Under the pieces are notes generated by a model. It was given only the letters and a program-made list of their open reading frames with translations. It did not search any database and was not told the origin of the DNA. A stretch of DNA of 58,027 nucleotides, taken from NCBI RefSeq assembly GCF_015704895.1, contig NZ_JADQWB010000025.1, forward strand, positions 1 to 58,027, read 5' to 3'. Shown piece by piece: positions 7,634 through 16,485 of this stretch. Numbering within the stretch: position 1 is the first letter of the stretch; each line of letters starts with the position of its first letter. The DNA comes from Agrobacterium leguminum (GTDB lineage Bacteria; Pseudomonadota; Alphaproteobacteria; Rhizobiales; Rhizobiaceae). The translations under genes were made by a program, and so were the position numbers.

Positions 7634-8362
7634 TCAGCAGCAGGTGAAACCGCCGTCGATGGGCAGCGAAACACCGGTAATCATCGAGGCTGCGTCACTG
7701 AGCAGAAAGACGATGGGTGCGGCGATTTCCGCTTCGCTGGCCCACCGGCCGAGCGGCATCTGCTTCAGGAACGGCTCGGCCACATGCGGCTGGCTCCAGT
7801 GGCCGGACGAGATCGGTGTCATGACAACGGTTGGATTGACGCTGTTGACGCGGATATTGTAGCGGCCGAGCTCCAGCGCCGAGCAGCGGGTGATATTGTC
7901 GAGAGCGGCCTTGGAAGAGCCGTAGGAGATATGGCCCGGCAGCGCCACAAGGGCTGCCTGGCTGGACACGTTGACGATGGCGCCGCCCTTGCCGAGCCTC
8001 ACCATGGACTGGCTGGCATATTTCGTCACCAGCAGCGCCCCGCGCGCATTGATGGTGATGACCTTGTCGAAAATGGCGATATCCGTGTCCATCGGCGTGG
8101 CAATCTCGCCGCCGAAACCGCCGCAATTGACGACGCCCCACAGATCCAGTCCCTCCAGCGCGGCGCGAATTTCCTCGTCGCGGGCAAGATCGAACGTCAA
8201 TGTACGGCAACCGGTTTCCTTCGCAATAGCCTCGAGCGCCTCCTGCGAACGCCCTGCCGCGATGACATCGGCATTGGCGCGCACGAGATGGCGCACCGTT
8301 TCGCCGCCAATACCGCCGCTGCCGCCCGTCACAAGGATCGTTCTGCCCTGAAAATCCGTCAT
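7634..8362 (-). CDS. SDR oxidoreductase, L-xylulose reductase-like
   Basis: This 242-residue classical short-chain dehydrogenase has TGGSGGIG (12-19) as cofactor loop and Tyr147/Lys151 (YGSSK) as catalytic pair. The C-terminal stretch RVNSVNPTVVMTPISSGHW and the ending LPIDGGFTCC closely follow dicarbonyl/L-xylulose reductase (DCXR). An Asn-Cys-Gly-Gly replaces the usual NNAG at 79-82. It probably interconverts a ketose and a polyol with NADP(H). The ATG at 8362 has GGGAA just upstream; a longer frame to 8401 is less likely. It is the last gene of the importer operon, 52 bases after the ATPase gene. Confidence 0.85.
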   Translation of the reverse strand: MTDFQGRTILVTGGSGGIGGETVRHLVRANADVIAAGRSQEALEAIAKETGCRTLTFDLARDEEIRAALEGLDLWGVVNCGGFGGEIATPMDTDIAIFDKVITINARGALLVTKYASQSMVRLGKGGAIVNVSSQAALVALPGHISYGSSKAALDNITRCSALELGRYNIRVNSVNPTVVMTPISSGHWSQPHVAEPFLKQMPLGRWASEAEIAAPIVFLLSDAASMITGVSLPIDGGFTCC

Positions 8363-8414
8363 TTCCCGTCTTCCTCCCTCATGGCGCCGAAGATTCCGCA
8401 CCCTTCACAACGTT

Positions 8415-9539
8415 TCAATTGATCCGCCCCGGTTCAGTCTCTCGCGGGGTGTTCATATCCTGCGACACTCTCTGCCCCTTCGCGTCGAACAGATGGCAGG
8501 CGGCGGCCGGGAACGACACGGCTATGCGGTCGCCCGCGCGCGCCATGCGGCCAAGACTGTCTCTTATGGTGATGGTTTCCTCGCCCTCGCGGACATGGAT
8601 GAAAGTATCGCTGCCGAGCAGTTCGACCATCGTCGCTTTCATCGAATAGGACTGTCCGCCCTGCCCGTCGCCGATTGCAATATGTTCGGGGCGGATGCCG
8701 AGGGTTACGGTGTCACCAGGCTCAAGCGGCCTTGAAACCGCAATATCGAGGGAGGGGCCGGCGGCGAGAGACACGGTGGCGATGCCTTCTGCAACGGCGA
8801 CAACGCGCGCTTTCAGAAGGTTCATGGCGGGAGAACCGATGAAACCCGCAACGAAAAGATTGGCGGGACGCTGGTAAAGCGTAATCGGCGAGCCGATCTG
8901 CTCGATGCGGCCGCCATTCATGACGACGATCTTGTCGGCCAGCGTCATCGCTTCCACCTGGTCATGCGTGACATAGATCATCGTGCAGCCGAGTTCCGCC
9001 TTCAGCCGTGCGATTTCCACCCGCATGCCGACGCGCAGGGCCGCATCGAGGTTGGAAAGCGGTTCATCGAGCAGGAAAAGCTTCGGCTTGCGCGTCATCG
9101 CCCGGCCGATGGCGACACGCTGGCGCTGACCGCCGGACAATTCGCGCGGCTTGCGTTTCAGATAGCTCGAAAGCTTGAGTTTGCCGGCCGCGCGGCCCAC
9201 CCGCTCGCCGATTTCGGCTGTGGGTGTCCGGGCGATTTCCAGCCCGAAGCCGATATTGCGGGCAACATTCATATGTGGATAAAGCGCATAGGACTGGAAA
9301 ACCATGGCCACGCCGCGTTCTGGCGGCTCGGCATCGCTCATATCCGCGCCATCCACCAGCACGCGGCCCGAACTGATCGGCTCCAGCCCGGCGATGATGC
9401 GCAGCAGCGTGGATTTTCCGCAGCCGGAAGGGCCGACCAGCACGCAGAATTCGCCATCCTCTATGGTCAGCGACAATTCGGGAATGACCGTCAGGCTGCC
9501 GAAGGCCTTGGTGATTTTGTCGATCGAAAGCGTCGCCAT
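8415..9539 (-). CDS. Sugar ABC importer ATPase, MalK/UgpC type
   Basis: This 374-residue ATPase is of the carbohydrate-uptake (CUT1) family. Walker A is GPSGCGKS (36-43), the signature LSGGQ is at 134-138, and Walker B LFLLDEP includes Asp158 and Glu159. A C-terminal regulatory TOBE domain (about 240-355) contains GIRPEHI. It energises import through the two permeases encoded just upstream. The gene begins 4 bases after the stop of the MalG-type permease gene. The substrate cannot be read from the ATPase; operon content points to a polyol or ketose. Confidence 0.95.
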   Translation of the reverse strand: MATLSIDKITKAFGSLTVIPELSLTIEDGEFCVLVGPSGCGKSTLLRIIAGLEPISSGRVLVDGADMSDAEPPERGVAMVFQSYALYPHMNVARNIGFGLEIARTPTAEIGERVGRAAGKLKLSSYLKRKPRELSGGQRQRVAIGRAMTRKPKLFLLDEPLSNLDAALRVGMRVEIARLKAELGCTMIYVTHDQVEAMTLADKIVVMNGGRIEQIGSPITLYQRPANLFVAGFIGSPAMNLLKARVVAVAEGIATVSLAAGPSLDIAVSRPLEPGDTVTLGIRPEHIAIGDGQGGQSYSMKATMVELLGSDTFIHVREGEETITIRDSLGRMARAGDRIAVSFPAAACHLFDAKGQRVSQDMNTPRETEPGRIN

Positions 9540-9543
9540 GGGT

Positions 9544-10377
9544 CTAGCCTTTCACCGCGCCGGCAGTCAGGCCGCGCACGAAGGCGCGCTGCACCAGCAC
9601 ATAAAGAAGAATGAGGGGAAGCGCGATCAGCGTCAGCACCGCAAACAGCGCGCCGGGATTGGCCATATAGAGGCCGGAATATTGCATCGGCAGGATGGTG
9701 AGCGTCTTCATCTCGCTTTTCGTCAGCACGATCAGCGCCAGGAAAAACTCGTTCCAGGTGACGATGAACTGCCAGATGGTGACGAACACCAGCGCCGGGC
9801 GCACCAGCGGCAGCGCCACATGCCAGTAGGTCTGCCAGGCGTTGCAGCCATCCACCTTGGCCGCCTCGAACAGTTCACGCGGCGCGTCTTCCATGAAGGA
9901 TTTCAGGATGACCATGGCGAAGGGCACGCCAAGGGCGGCATAGGGCAATATGAGGCCGATATAGGTGTTCACCCAGCCGAAATTCTTCAGGAGAATGGCA
10001 AGCGGCAACACCATCGAGGCGAGCGGTACCATCAGCGTCGTCAGAAGCGTCGTGTAGAGAAACAGCGTGCCTTTGAGCCGAAGGATAGCGATGGAGAAGG
10101 CAAAAAGCGAGGATACGGCGACCACGATCGCCACCGTCGCGACCGTCACGATCAGGCTGTTCAGGAAGATGCCACCGAGCGGATTGTCGCGGATGACGGT
10201 GATGAAATTGTCGAAGGTCACCGGCCATGTGAAGAGCGCCGCGTCGAAAGCCTGCGCCGGCGTTCTCAGACCCACGGACAGCATATAGACCTGCGGGACC
10301 ATCCAGATGCCGAGCACGATGAACAGCACCGCATGAATGAGAATGCCGCGTGCGCGGTTGCGGGCAAAAGCCGTCAT
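9544..10377 (-). CDS. Sugar ABC importer permease, MalG type
   Basis: This 277-residue inner-membrane protein has six predicted membrane segments. The EAA loop is FEAAKVDGCNAWQTYWHVALPLVRPAL in the second half, which contacts the ATPase. The N-terminal segment (ILIHAVLFIVLGIWMVPQVYMLSVGL) and a short periplasmic loop are typical of MalG/LacG. Its start overlaps the stop of the MalF-type gene by 4 bases (ATGA), showing translational coupling. It pairs with that protein to form the channel. Confidence 0.93.
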   Translation of the reverse strand: MTAFARNRARGILIHAVLFIVLGIWMVPQVYMLSVGLRTPAQAFDAALFTWPVTFDNFITVIRDNPLGGIFLNSLIVTVATVAIVVAVSSLFAFSIAILRLKGTLFLYTTLLTTLMVPLASMVLPLAILLKNFGWVNTYIGLILPYAALGVPFAMVILKSFMEDAPRELFEAAKVDGCNAWQTYWHVALPLVRPALVFVTIWQFIVTWNEFFLALIVLTKSEMKTLTILPMQYSGLYMANPGALFAVLTLIALPLILLYVLVQRAFVRGLTAGAVKG

Positions 10378-11312
10378 GACCGGTCCTTTCCGGCGGGCGT
10401 CAGCCGTGCGCCAAGTGCTGCGATCTGCAGCAGCGAGAGGCCAAGCGCCACGACAAGAACGATCACGGAAAGCGCCGCACCGCTGCCGGTATCGCCCAGC
10501 ACAAAGCTCTGCTTGAAGATGAAGGTGCCGAAAACCTCGCTTGCCCGGTTCGGGCCGCCACCGGTCATCAGATGCACGATGGGAAAGGTCTGAAGCGTGC
10601 CGATGACGCCGAGAAGCAGCAAGGACTTTGTGGCGGGCGCCAGCATGGGAACCACAACATGGGCGGCGAGTTTCAAACCCTTCGCGCCATCGATGCGCGC
10701 CGCATCCAGCACTTCAGACGGCATGTTGGCGATGCCGGCGATATACATCAGCATGGAAAACCCGGTCCATTGCCAGATATTGACGACAATGAGGGCATAG
10801 ATCGCCGTTTTGGGATCGCCGATCGGCGAGGTCGACATGACGATACCGGCATATTTCAGATACTCCTGCGCGATGCCGTAATAGGGCGCGTAAATCTGCA
10901 CCCAGACGAGGCTGACCACCGAAACGGAGGTAACGACAGGCAGGAAGAACATGGTGCGAAAGAAACCGCGCAGCCGGTCCGTGTGCCGTTCGATGAACCA
11001 GGCGAGCACCCCGCCCACCAGCATCTGGACTGGAATGGTGATGACACCCCAGAGCGCCATGTTGCGCACGACGATCCAGAAGGTAGGGTCACCAAGAACC
11101 GTGACGTAATTCGAAAATCCCGCAAAGCTGCGTGCCTCGCCGGAAGCCGCATAGAAGCTCTGTCCCGTCACCCAAAGGATTGGATAGGCAATGAAAACGA
11201 CGAACAGCAGAACGGCAGGAAGGGCGAAGACATAGAGCATGGACGCCCTCGAAGCTCTGCTGCGTTCAATGATAACAGGCGTAGCGCCGGCCCTTAAAAC
11301 TTCTGCACGCAT
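10374..11312 (-). CDS. Sugar ABC importer permease, MalF/UgpA type
   Basis: This 312-residue inner-membrane permease has its first segment near residues 25-50 (MLYVFALPAVLLFVVFIAYPIL). The EAA loop is VLDAARIDGAKGLKLAAHVVVPMLAPA. It forms the heterodimeric channel with the MalG-type partner. The gene lies 145 bases downstream of the binding-protein gene, and that gap holds two strong stem-loops. The ATG at 11312 follows a short leader without an ideal ribosome-binding site, consistent with lower translation than the binding protein. Confidence 0.93.
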   Translation of the reverse strand: MRAEVLRAGATPVIIERSRASRASMLYVFALPAVLLFVVFIAYPILWVTGQSFYAASGEARSFAGFSNYVTVLGDPTFWIVVRNMALWGVITIPVQMLVGGVLAWFIERHTDRLRGFFRTMFFLPVVTSVSVVSLVWVQIYAPYYGIAQEYLKYAGIVMSTSPIGDPKTAIYALIVVNIWQWTGFSMLMYIAGIANMPSEVLDAARIDGAKGLKLAAHVVVPMLAPATKSLLLLGVIGTLQTFPIVHLMTGGGPNRASEVFGTFIFKQSFVLGDTGSGAALSVIVLVVALGLSLLQIAALGARLTPAGKDRS

Positions 11313-11369
11313 GGGTTCTCACCGATTGATAATCACACCGCCATCAAACGAAACGGCGTCGAAAGGTGT

Positions 11370-11441
11370 TGAAGCGCACCAGGGAGGTCTTGTCGTGGTC
11401 GATGCGCTTCAACCCGCCGGGCGCATTTGGCAACGCCCGGC
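11370..11441 (-). promoter_or_regulatory. Two intercistronic stem-loops after the binding-protein gene
   Basis: GCCGGGCG (11416-11423) pairs with CGCCCGGC (11434-11441) around a 10-base loop. TGAAGCGCA (11370-11378) pairs with TGCGCTTCA (11403-11411) around 24 bases. Both are perfect and lie 17-88 bases after the binding-protein stop. Neither has a U-tract, so they are more likely 3'-end stabilisers or partial attenuators. Such structures give binding proteins higher mRNA levels than the membrane components. Confidence 0.6.
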
Positions 11442-11457
11442 ATCTTGAGGCCGCCTG

Positions 11458-12747
11458 TCACTTTGACGCGAGCGCTTTTTTGGTCGCCTCGTCCGCCTTG
11501 GCCAGCGCGGCCTCGGCTTCGATGCTGCCGGCGGCTACACCCGCCAGGGCGTTGTCCAGCGCCTCGGCCACGGCCGGCGAAGAAAAGCGCTGGTTTTCGG
11601 CCTTGGGCAGATCTGCCATGAACCGTGCCGACAATTGCTTGACGTGGTCGGTAATATCGCCCTTCGGCGTATGGCCTTCGAAGGCCGGCAGATCGTTCAG
11701 GTCGTTCAGCGCCTCCTGCAGACCGACACCGTTGGTCAGCTCGGCAAGGAAAGTCCATGCGGCGTCATTCTTGCCGCCATTCTTCGTCAGGCCGTAACCG
11801 ATGTCGATGCCGCCGACCGGCGGGCTTGCCTTGTTGCCCTCCTTGACGGGAGGCATGTAGAAAAAGTCGAACCCGTCCATGTTCTGCACATATTCGGAGA
11901 GCGGCGGCGGGAACTTGCTTTCCTGCATCCACCAGGAGCCGAGCGCCATCATGCCCACCTTGCCCTGTGCGAAGAGCTGCGCGCCGGTCGGATAGGCATG
12001 CGCGCCAAGCGCACCCTGCTGGAAGATGCCGTCATCGAAGAGGCCCTTCCACGCCTTCATGGCGGCCACCAGCTCCGGGGTGGTCCACGGCGTTTCACCC
12101 GCCTGCGCCTTGTCGACGATGCCGGGGGAAAACTGGTTGGCGAGCATCAGGAAGACGTTTTCGTTCTGCCAGCCGTCCGCGGCGCCCTGAAACATCGGGA
12201 TGAGGCCGTTATCGCTCAGCGTCTTGGCGGCAGCCTTCAGTTCCGCATAGGTCTTCGGCACAGCGATATTGTGTTTTTCGAAGAGCTTGCGGTTGTACCA
12301 GATGCACAGAACCTGCGATTCCTGGGGAATGATGTAGAAATTCTTGTCGCCGGCGGGATTGCCCATCAACATCTGTTTGCGGTTGACGGGGAAAATCTTC
12401 TCCTCCCATGTTGCACCCCATTGTTTGGCGGCGCGTTCGTTTACGGGCTCCAGATTATCGCGATATTGCTGTGTGAGGGACCCCGGCTGCAGGCCGATGA
12501 TGTCAGGCAAACTCCCGGATGCCGCCGCCGCCTTCAGCGCCGTGATATATTCCGGCGAATAATTGTAATAGGTGTAGTTCACCTTCACGTCTGGATGGGC
12601 CTTCTCGAAGGCCGCAATCGACTTCTTCATGGTGCTTTGCACGAACCATGACCATACGGTCACTTCTTTCTGCGCGGCACTCGCAACAGCAGCGGACAGA
12701 ACGGCAGTCAGAACTGTCGTTGCAAGAAACAACGTCTTCCTCATCAT
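11458..12747 (-). CDS. Sugar ABC importer periplasmic binding protein, MalE-like
   Basis: This roughly 429-residue protein is of the extracellular solute-binding family 1. It has a signal peptide (RKTLFLATTVLTAVLSAAVASA) and a mature start of AQKEVTVWSWF. WNYNR-like (CIWYNRKLFEKHNI) and GGIDIGYGLTKN segments, typical of MalE/SmoE-like sugar and polyol binders, follow. It delivers the substrate to the MalF/G channel. Two adjacent ATGs (12747 and 12744) follow GGGAGG; the second has the better spacing. It is the second gene of the operon, 111 bases after the aldolase-like gene. Confidence 0.92.
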   Translation of the reverse strand: MMRKTLFLATTVLTAVLSAAVASAAQKEVTVWSWFVQSTMKKSIAAFEKAHPDVKVNYTYYNYSPEYITALKAAAASGSLPDIIGLQPGSLTQQYRDNLEPVNERAAKQWGATWEEKIFPVNRKQMLMGNPAGDKNFYIIPQESQVLCIWYNRKLFEKHNIAVPKTYAELKAAAKTLSDNGLIPMFQGAADGWQNENVFLMLANQFSPGIVDKAQAGETPWTTPELVAAMKAWKGLFDDGIFQQGALGAHAYPTGAQLFAQGKVGMMALGSWWMQESKFPPPLSEYVQNMDGFDFFYMPPVKEGNKASPPVGGIDIGYGLTKNGGKNDAAWTFLAELTNGVGLQEALNDLNDLPAFEGHTPKGDITDHVKQLSARFMADLPKAENQRFSSPAVAEALDNALAGVAAGSIEAEAALAKADEATKKALASK

Positions 12748-12759
12748 ATTCCTCCCTTT

Positions 12760-12789
12760 ATTGTTTAAAGACGCATTGTTTAAAGATGC
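12760..12789. repeat. 15-base tandem duplication in the binding-protein leader
   Basis: ATTGTTTAAAGACGC (12760-12774) is followed directly by the near-identical ATTGTTTAAAGATGC (12775-12789), with one mismatch. It lies just upstream of the ribosome-binding site of the binding-protein gene on the minus strand. It looks like a recent slippage duplication and may alter the leader structure. No function can be assigned. Confidence 0.6.
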
Positions 12790-12858
12790 CGGCGGACCTG
12801 CCGCCCGATTTTGTCGCGGCCCTCCCAGAGCCGCGCTCACTCGAAATCCCGGCAGCTA

Positions 12859-13875
12859 TCAGGCCGCCTTGGCCGCCGCCGCTTTCAGCACGTCCTCGGT
12901 AATGACGCGGTCGTCCGCGAGCGGGCGCACCGGGGAAAGCCCCAGTGTCTGCAGCTCGCCATGATAGGCGCGGACCGCCTCTTCCGGCTTCAGGGCGCCG
13001 TCGGCAACCGCGCGCATCAGCACGATCAGATTGAGCGGAGCTTCAGCCAGATTGATCTTGCGCCCGAACAGCGCGAGCCGCGCACCGTAACGCTCCGACT
13101 GCGCCACCAGCTCGAATGTATCGCGGGTGGTGCCCGCTCCGCCGCCAAGCACGCCGACGATCAGCTCGGAATCGAACGAGGCGAGTTCCTCCAGCGCCTT
13201 CGGCCCGTTATAGGGCATCTTGAGAAACAGCGGCCGTTCGGCACGCGGCACGCTCGCCAGTGACTTGATGATGTGGTCATTGACAAATTCGCCGGTCTGT
13301 TCGCGCGTCAGGCCGATATCGACGTTCGGGTTGAAGACCTCGTAGAAATATTTGAAATTGTGCTTCGATGCTTCGGCGCGGAACTCGGCGAAAGCTTTGA
13401 GCGTGCATATGTCGCGGTCGAGATCGTTGGTGAAGCACACCGAATAAAGGCAGAGATCGGTGCCGGAGGTCGGGTAGTTGGCGATGGCGCGGGCAAGGCC
13501 GGTATCGCGGAACGGCACGGATGGCGACTGTGTATAGGTGCCATGCCGCACGCCACCCCAGCACATGCTTTCGAGATTGCCGCGAATGGCCGGTTTCACC
13601 TCGCTGCCGGAAAACGCGCCGCGCTCGTCCAGCAGATCGAGATTGGACTGCGATACCAGCATGATGTCGACCACGTCCTGGTCGATGATCTCCTCGATCT
13701 GGGTTATGAATTCCTGGCGGGTGCGACGGCGGGGCGGCTTGACGGAATAATCGAAACCGGTGGCGGAGACACCCGCGCCGACATCGCTGTCCTTTGCATC
13801 GGCAATGATAAAATCAGTCGGTTTGTAACGCCCTGCGCGAATATTCGCCAGTTTTCTGTCGAGTCTCGTGACCAT
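12859..13875 (-). CDS. Aldolase-like TIM-barrel protein of a sugar operon
   Basis: This 338-residue protein looks like an aldolase-type TIM barrel. Alternating strands end in motifs such as DIMLVSQSN, LCLYSVCF, YFYEVFNPN, PLFLKMPYNG (Lys219) and LIVGVLGGGAGTT (near 238-250). A lysine at the end of a barrel strand and a late glycine-rich phosphate-binding loop are what class I aldolases (DeoC/FbaB/LacD) show. Lys219 is the candidate Schiff-base residue. I do not recognise a named family. The ATG at 13875 follows GAGGG; a longer frame to 13953 crosses the promoter and is rejected. It is the first gene of the importer operon, which suggests a central catabolic role. Confidence 0.65.
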   Translation of the reverse strand: MVTRLDRKLANIRAGRYKPTDFIIADAKDSDVGAGVSATGFDYSVKPPRRRTRQEFITQIEEIIDQDVVDIMLVSQSNLDLLDERGAFSGSEVKPAIRGNLESMCWGGVRHGTYTQSPSVPFRDTGLARAIANYPTSGTDLCLYSVCFTNDLDRDICTLKAFAEFRAEASKHNFKYFYEVFNPNVDIGLTREQTGEFVNDHIIKSLASVPRAERPLFLKMPYNGPKALEELASFDSELIVGVLGGGAGTTRDTFELVAQSERYGARLALFGRKINLAEAPLNLIVLMRAVADGALKPEEAVRAYHGELQTLGLSPVRPLADDRVITEDVLKAAAAKAA

Positions 13876-14372
13876 CGTAGCCCTCAATGAATGTTGGAGT
13901 TCGGCTGCCAGCGCTTCGATTGCGACCGCAGACTTGCATTTATAAACGGCCACTTCTCATATTCTGTCAATAGCTATCTTTTTCTCTCTAAAACAAGGCA
14001 GCTCGCTCCATATTCTTGACCGAAGGATGGGATTCAAAGTTTCCAAATTTCGAATTTTATAAAAATAAATCAACATTTTAAATTGCTCGTCCAGACGCCT
14101 TCCAGTGTCTTTTCATGCCACATCAACAAAACACCAGCGCCACAATGGGCGTCCGTCCATACGCTTGAAATGTCTTTATTTTCGGCAAATCAGCGGTCAA
14201 TGCGCCACCCAAGACGTTCGCATGCGCAAAACATGTGCTGCGCCGCTTTAAAAATGCGCTGCATTGCGCAAATTCTGGCAAAATAGCACTTTCAGTGCAA
14301 AATCTCGTTGACGATTTGAGAGATAATGGTAGCAATTGACATCATTGCCGCGTGAGGAGGAGATACTCGGCT
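13876..14372. other. Divergent promoter region of the polyol cluster
   Basis: About 500 AT-rich bases separate the divergent aldolase-like and sugar-kinase genes, with no gene inside. Besides the leftward promoter it contains a short perfect dyad, GCACT-TTC-AGTGC (14286-14298). It also contains a TGCGC-N6-GCGCA dyad near 14260-14275 and a TTGACG near 14308 that may be part of the rightward promoter. A GAGGAGGAG ribosome-binding stretch precedes the kinase ATG. The DeoR regulator encoded in the rightward operon probably acts here, but no operator can be fixed by eye. Confidence 0.5.
13941..13970 (-). promoter_or_regulatory. Promoter of the importer operon
   Basis: On the minus strand, TTGACA (13965-13970) and TTTATA (13941-13946) are spaced by 18 bases. 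This predicts transcription start near 13934, about 60 bases before the ATG at 13875. It decides against the longer reading frame of the aldolase-like gene. Confidence 0.6.
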
Positions 14373-15641
14373 ATGGGTGACGTTTTTACAGGCGACTGGG
14401 GGGAGCGTTATGTCGCGCTCGCCGATCCGCGCTCCGGCCCGATTGGAACATCGGCGCTTTCGCGGGCGGGGCTGTTCTTGTGCGGCATGTCCACCTGTGT
14501 CGATGCACGGGCCGACATGCACAATATGCAGCCGCTTCTCGATGCCCCAGCCGAAACGCCGGCCGGTCAATTCGCCGCCATGTTGCTGGCGCGCGCCGCA
14601 AAGGGTATCGGCGGTGAAGTACGCGCCGACTGGCTGGACGGCCCGCAATGGCTGCGCGATCATCTGGATGTTCGCTACGCGCTGGGCGGCACCGGTCCGC
14701 AGGCCGCCTGGGTGCTTTCGCGGCTCGGCGTCGCCTCCCTGGTGGCGCTGGAGGATCGCCACGAGCAGCAGCTTCGTCAGATCCCACCGGGCGTTTTATT
14801 GGCCGAGGGCAATGCGCTGAAAACAGCGGCGGAAGTGACGCCGACAGAACGGCATATTCCCGAAATATTCATCTTCGAATTCACGGCGGGCAAGCCAATC
14901 GGTGCGCTCATACCCAATCGTTCGACACGCATCATCGTGCGTTTTTGCGATCGCGGTATCCAGCATGATGCGGCATTTGAGGCGGTATCACGAAAGCGCG
15001 CCTCCACCGCCGCTGCAGGCCTTCTGTCCGGCCTCAACGACGAGGCCGCGGAAAATGTCGGTGCCGCCGCCCGCCATGTCTTTGCGCTCAGCCGCGACTG
15101 GATGGATGCGGGCTTGAAGACGGTGCATTTCGAGCTTGCCGGTTATGCTTCGCAGGACGCCGTAAGCGAGTTGCTCGATCAGGCCAGGGGTGCAATCAGT
15201 TCGCTCGGCATGAGCCATTCGGAACTGCTGGCAATGGATGGCACCGCCCAGCATCCGATGGAGGCGCTGATCGCTCTTGGGGACAGGCTGGATATAGACC
15301 GTGTCTGCGTGCATGCCGACACCTGGGCGGCCGCTGTGACGCGCAACGACCCCGACGAGGAGGAACTGGCGCTGATGGCCGGATGCGCCATTGCCAGCGC
15401 CCGGGCTGCCAATGGGGAACCGGCAAACGCGATCCGTACCGATGCGCTGGCGCAGTTTCACGCGTTGCCCTTCGACAATCGTGTGCGGAAAGGCCGCTGG
15501 ACCTTTGTTGCCTGCGCCTCGCCCTATGTTGAAAAGCCCGCCACCACGCTTGGCCTCGGCGACAGTTTCACGGCCGGGTGCCTTCTCGTTCTCGGAAATC
15601 CCGGCGTCGTGACCGCCCCCGCCGCCCTCAAACAGGCCTGA
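14373..15641 (+). CDS. Sugar kinase of the ADP-dependent glucokinase/phosphofructokinase family
   Basis: This 422-residue protein is of the ADP_PFK_GK branch of the ribokinase fold. The N-terminal CGMSTCVDARADM (37-49) corresponds to the substrate-binding start. GGTG (105-108) is the glycine turn. HFELAGY followed by a GMSHSEL segment mirrors the family's HxELA and GxNxxEL motifs. GLGD (394-397) holds the catalytic Asp397 and anion hole. This family is best known from archaea and animal ADP-glucokinase. It should phosphorylate the sugar produced by one of the two SDR enzymes; the true nucleotide donor is untested. It starts at an ATG about 11 bases after GAGGAGGAG and leads an operon with an SDR and a DeoR regulator. 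Confidence 0.78.
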   Translation: MGDVFTGDWGERYVALADPRSGPIGTSALSRAGLFLCGMSTCVDARADMHNMQPLLDAPAETPAGQFAAMLLARAAKGIGGEVRADWLDGPQWLRDHLDVRYALGGTGPQAAWVLSRLGVASLVALEDRHEQQLRQIPPGVLLAEGNALKTAAEVTPTERHIPEIFIFEFTAGKPIGALIPNRSTRIIVRFCDRGIQHDAAFEAVSRKRASTAAAGLLSGLNDEAAENVGAAARHVFALSRDWMDAGLKTVHFELAGYASQDAVSELLDQARGAISSLGMSHSELLAMDGTAQHPMEALIALGDRLDIDRVCVHADTWAAAVTRNDPDEEELALMAGCAIASARAANGEPANAIRTDALAQFHALPFDNRVRKGRWTFVACASPYVEKPATTLGLGDSFTAGCLLVLGNPGVVTAPAALKQA

Positions 15642-15651
15642 AGGAAAAACG

Positions 15652-16425
15652 ATGTTTCTCGAACGATTTCGTCTGGATGGAAAAACCGCCTTCATCACCG
15701 GCGGCGGGCGCGGCATCGGCCTTGCGACGGCGCAAGCGCTGGCGGAAGCAGGCGCGCATGTCATCATTTCCGACATGAATGCCGAGGTGCTGGAGGCGGG
15801 TCTCTCGGAACTGAAGGCACAAGGCCATGCGGCGGACGCCATGCAGCTCAATGTAACGGATGCGAAGGCCGTCGCCGAGGCCGCGCGGGCCGCCAACGAC
15901 CGCTTCGGCGCCGTCGATATCCTGATTGCCAATGCGGGCATCGCCTGGCCGGACACGCCGGGCGAAGAGATGAGCGACGAGGTCTGGTTGAAGGTGGTGG
16001 ATGTGGATCTCAACGGCGCTTACTGGTCATGCCGTGAATTCGCCCGCCCGATGCTGGCGCGGGGACACGGCTCCATCGTCACCCTCGGTTCGATGTCCGG
16101 ATTGATTTCCAACAAGCCGCAGCGGCAGGTGCATTACAACACCGCCAAGGCCGCCGTTCACCACATGACGCGCTGCCTCGCGGGCGAATGGGCTGAGCGC
16201 GGCGTTCGGGTCAATTGCGTTGCACCCACCTATGTCGATACCGTCATGTCGCGCGGCGGCTTTTCAGATGAAACGCTGATGCCGGTCTGGATGGAGATGA
16301 CGCCGATGAAGCGCGTCGCAAGGCCCGATGAGATCGCCGCGCCCATCCTGTTTTTGGCCTCGGACGCCGCCAGCGCCATGACGGGCACGATCGTTGCGGT
16401 GGATTGCGGATACACGATTTGGTAG
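15652..16425 (+). CDS. SDR dehydrogenase, galactitol-dehydrogenase-like
   Basis: This 257-residue classical short-chain dehydrogenase has TGGGRGIG (16-23), NAG (94-96), Ser at GSMSG and the Tyr162/Lys166 pair (YNTAK). The FRLDG opening, LGSMSGLISNKPQ, AGEWAERGVRVN and the ending AVDCGYTIW follow the pattern of the Rhodobacter galactitol dehydrogenase. Oxidation of a polyol to a ketose with NAD is therefore likely. It begins 10 bases after the kinase gene with an AAGGAAA ribosome-binding site. A cysteine replaces the usual second glycine of the terminal DGGY. Confidence 0.88.
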   Translation: MFLERFRLDGKTAFITGGGRGIGLATAQALAEAGAHVIISDMNAEVLEAGLSELKAQGHAADAMQLNVTDAKAVAEAARAANDRFGAVDILIANAGIAWPDTPGEEMSDEVWLKVVDVDLNGAYWSCREFARPMLARGHGSIVTLGSMSGLISNKPQRQVHYNTAKAAVHHMTRCLAGEWAERGVRVNCVAPTYVDTVMSRGGFSDETLMPVWMEMTPMKRVARPDEIAAPILFLASDAASAMTGTIVAVDCGYTIW

Positions 16426-16485
16426 AGCTTGACGGACATTGGAGAGAATCGGCGCGTTTCTACGGGCCGAAAACCGGGTGATTGC

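Noticed and set aside
12760..12789. Tandem repeat as an insertion-sequence target duplication
   Set aside because: Copies abut directly with no element or terminal repeats between, so slippage is simpler.
13876..13953. N-terminal extension of the aldolase-like protein
   Set aside because: A good promoter lies within it, and the ATG at 13875 has a GAGGG ribosome-binding site.
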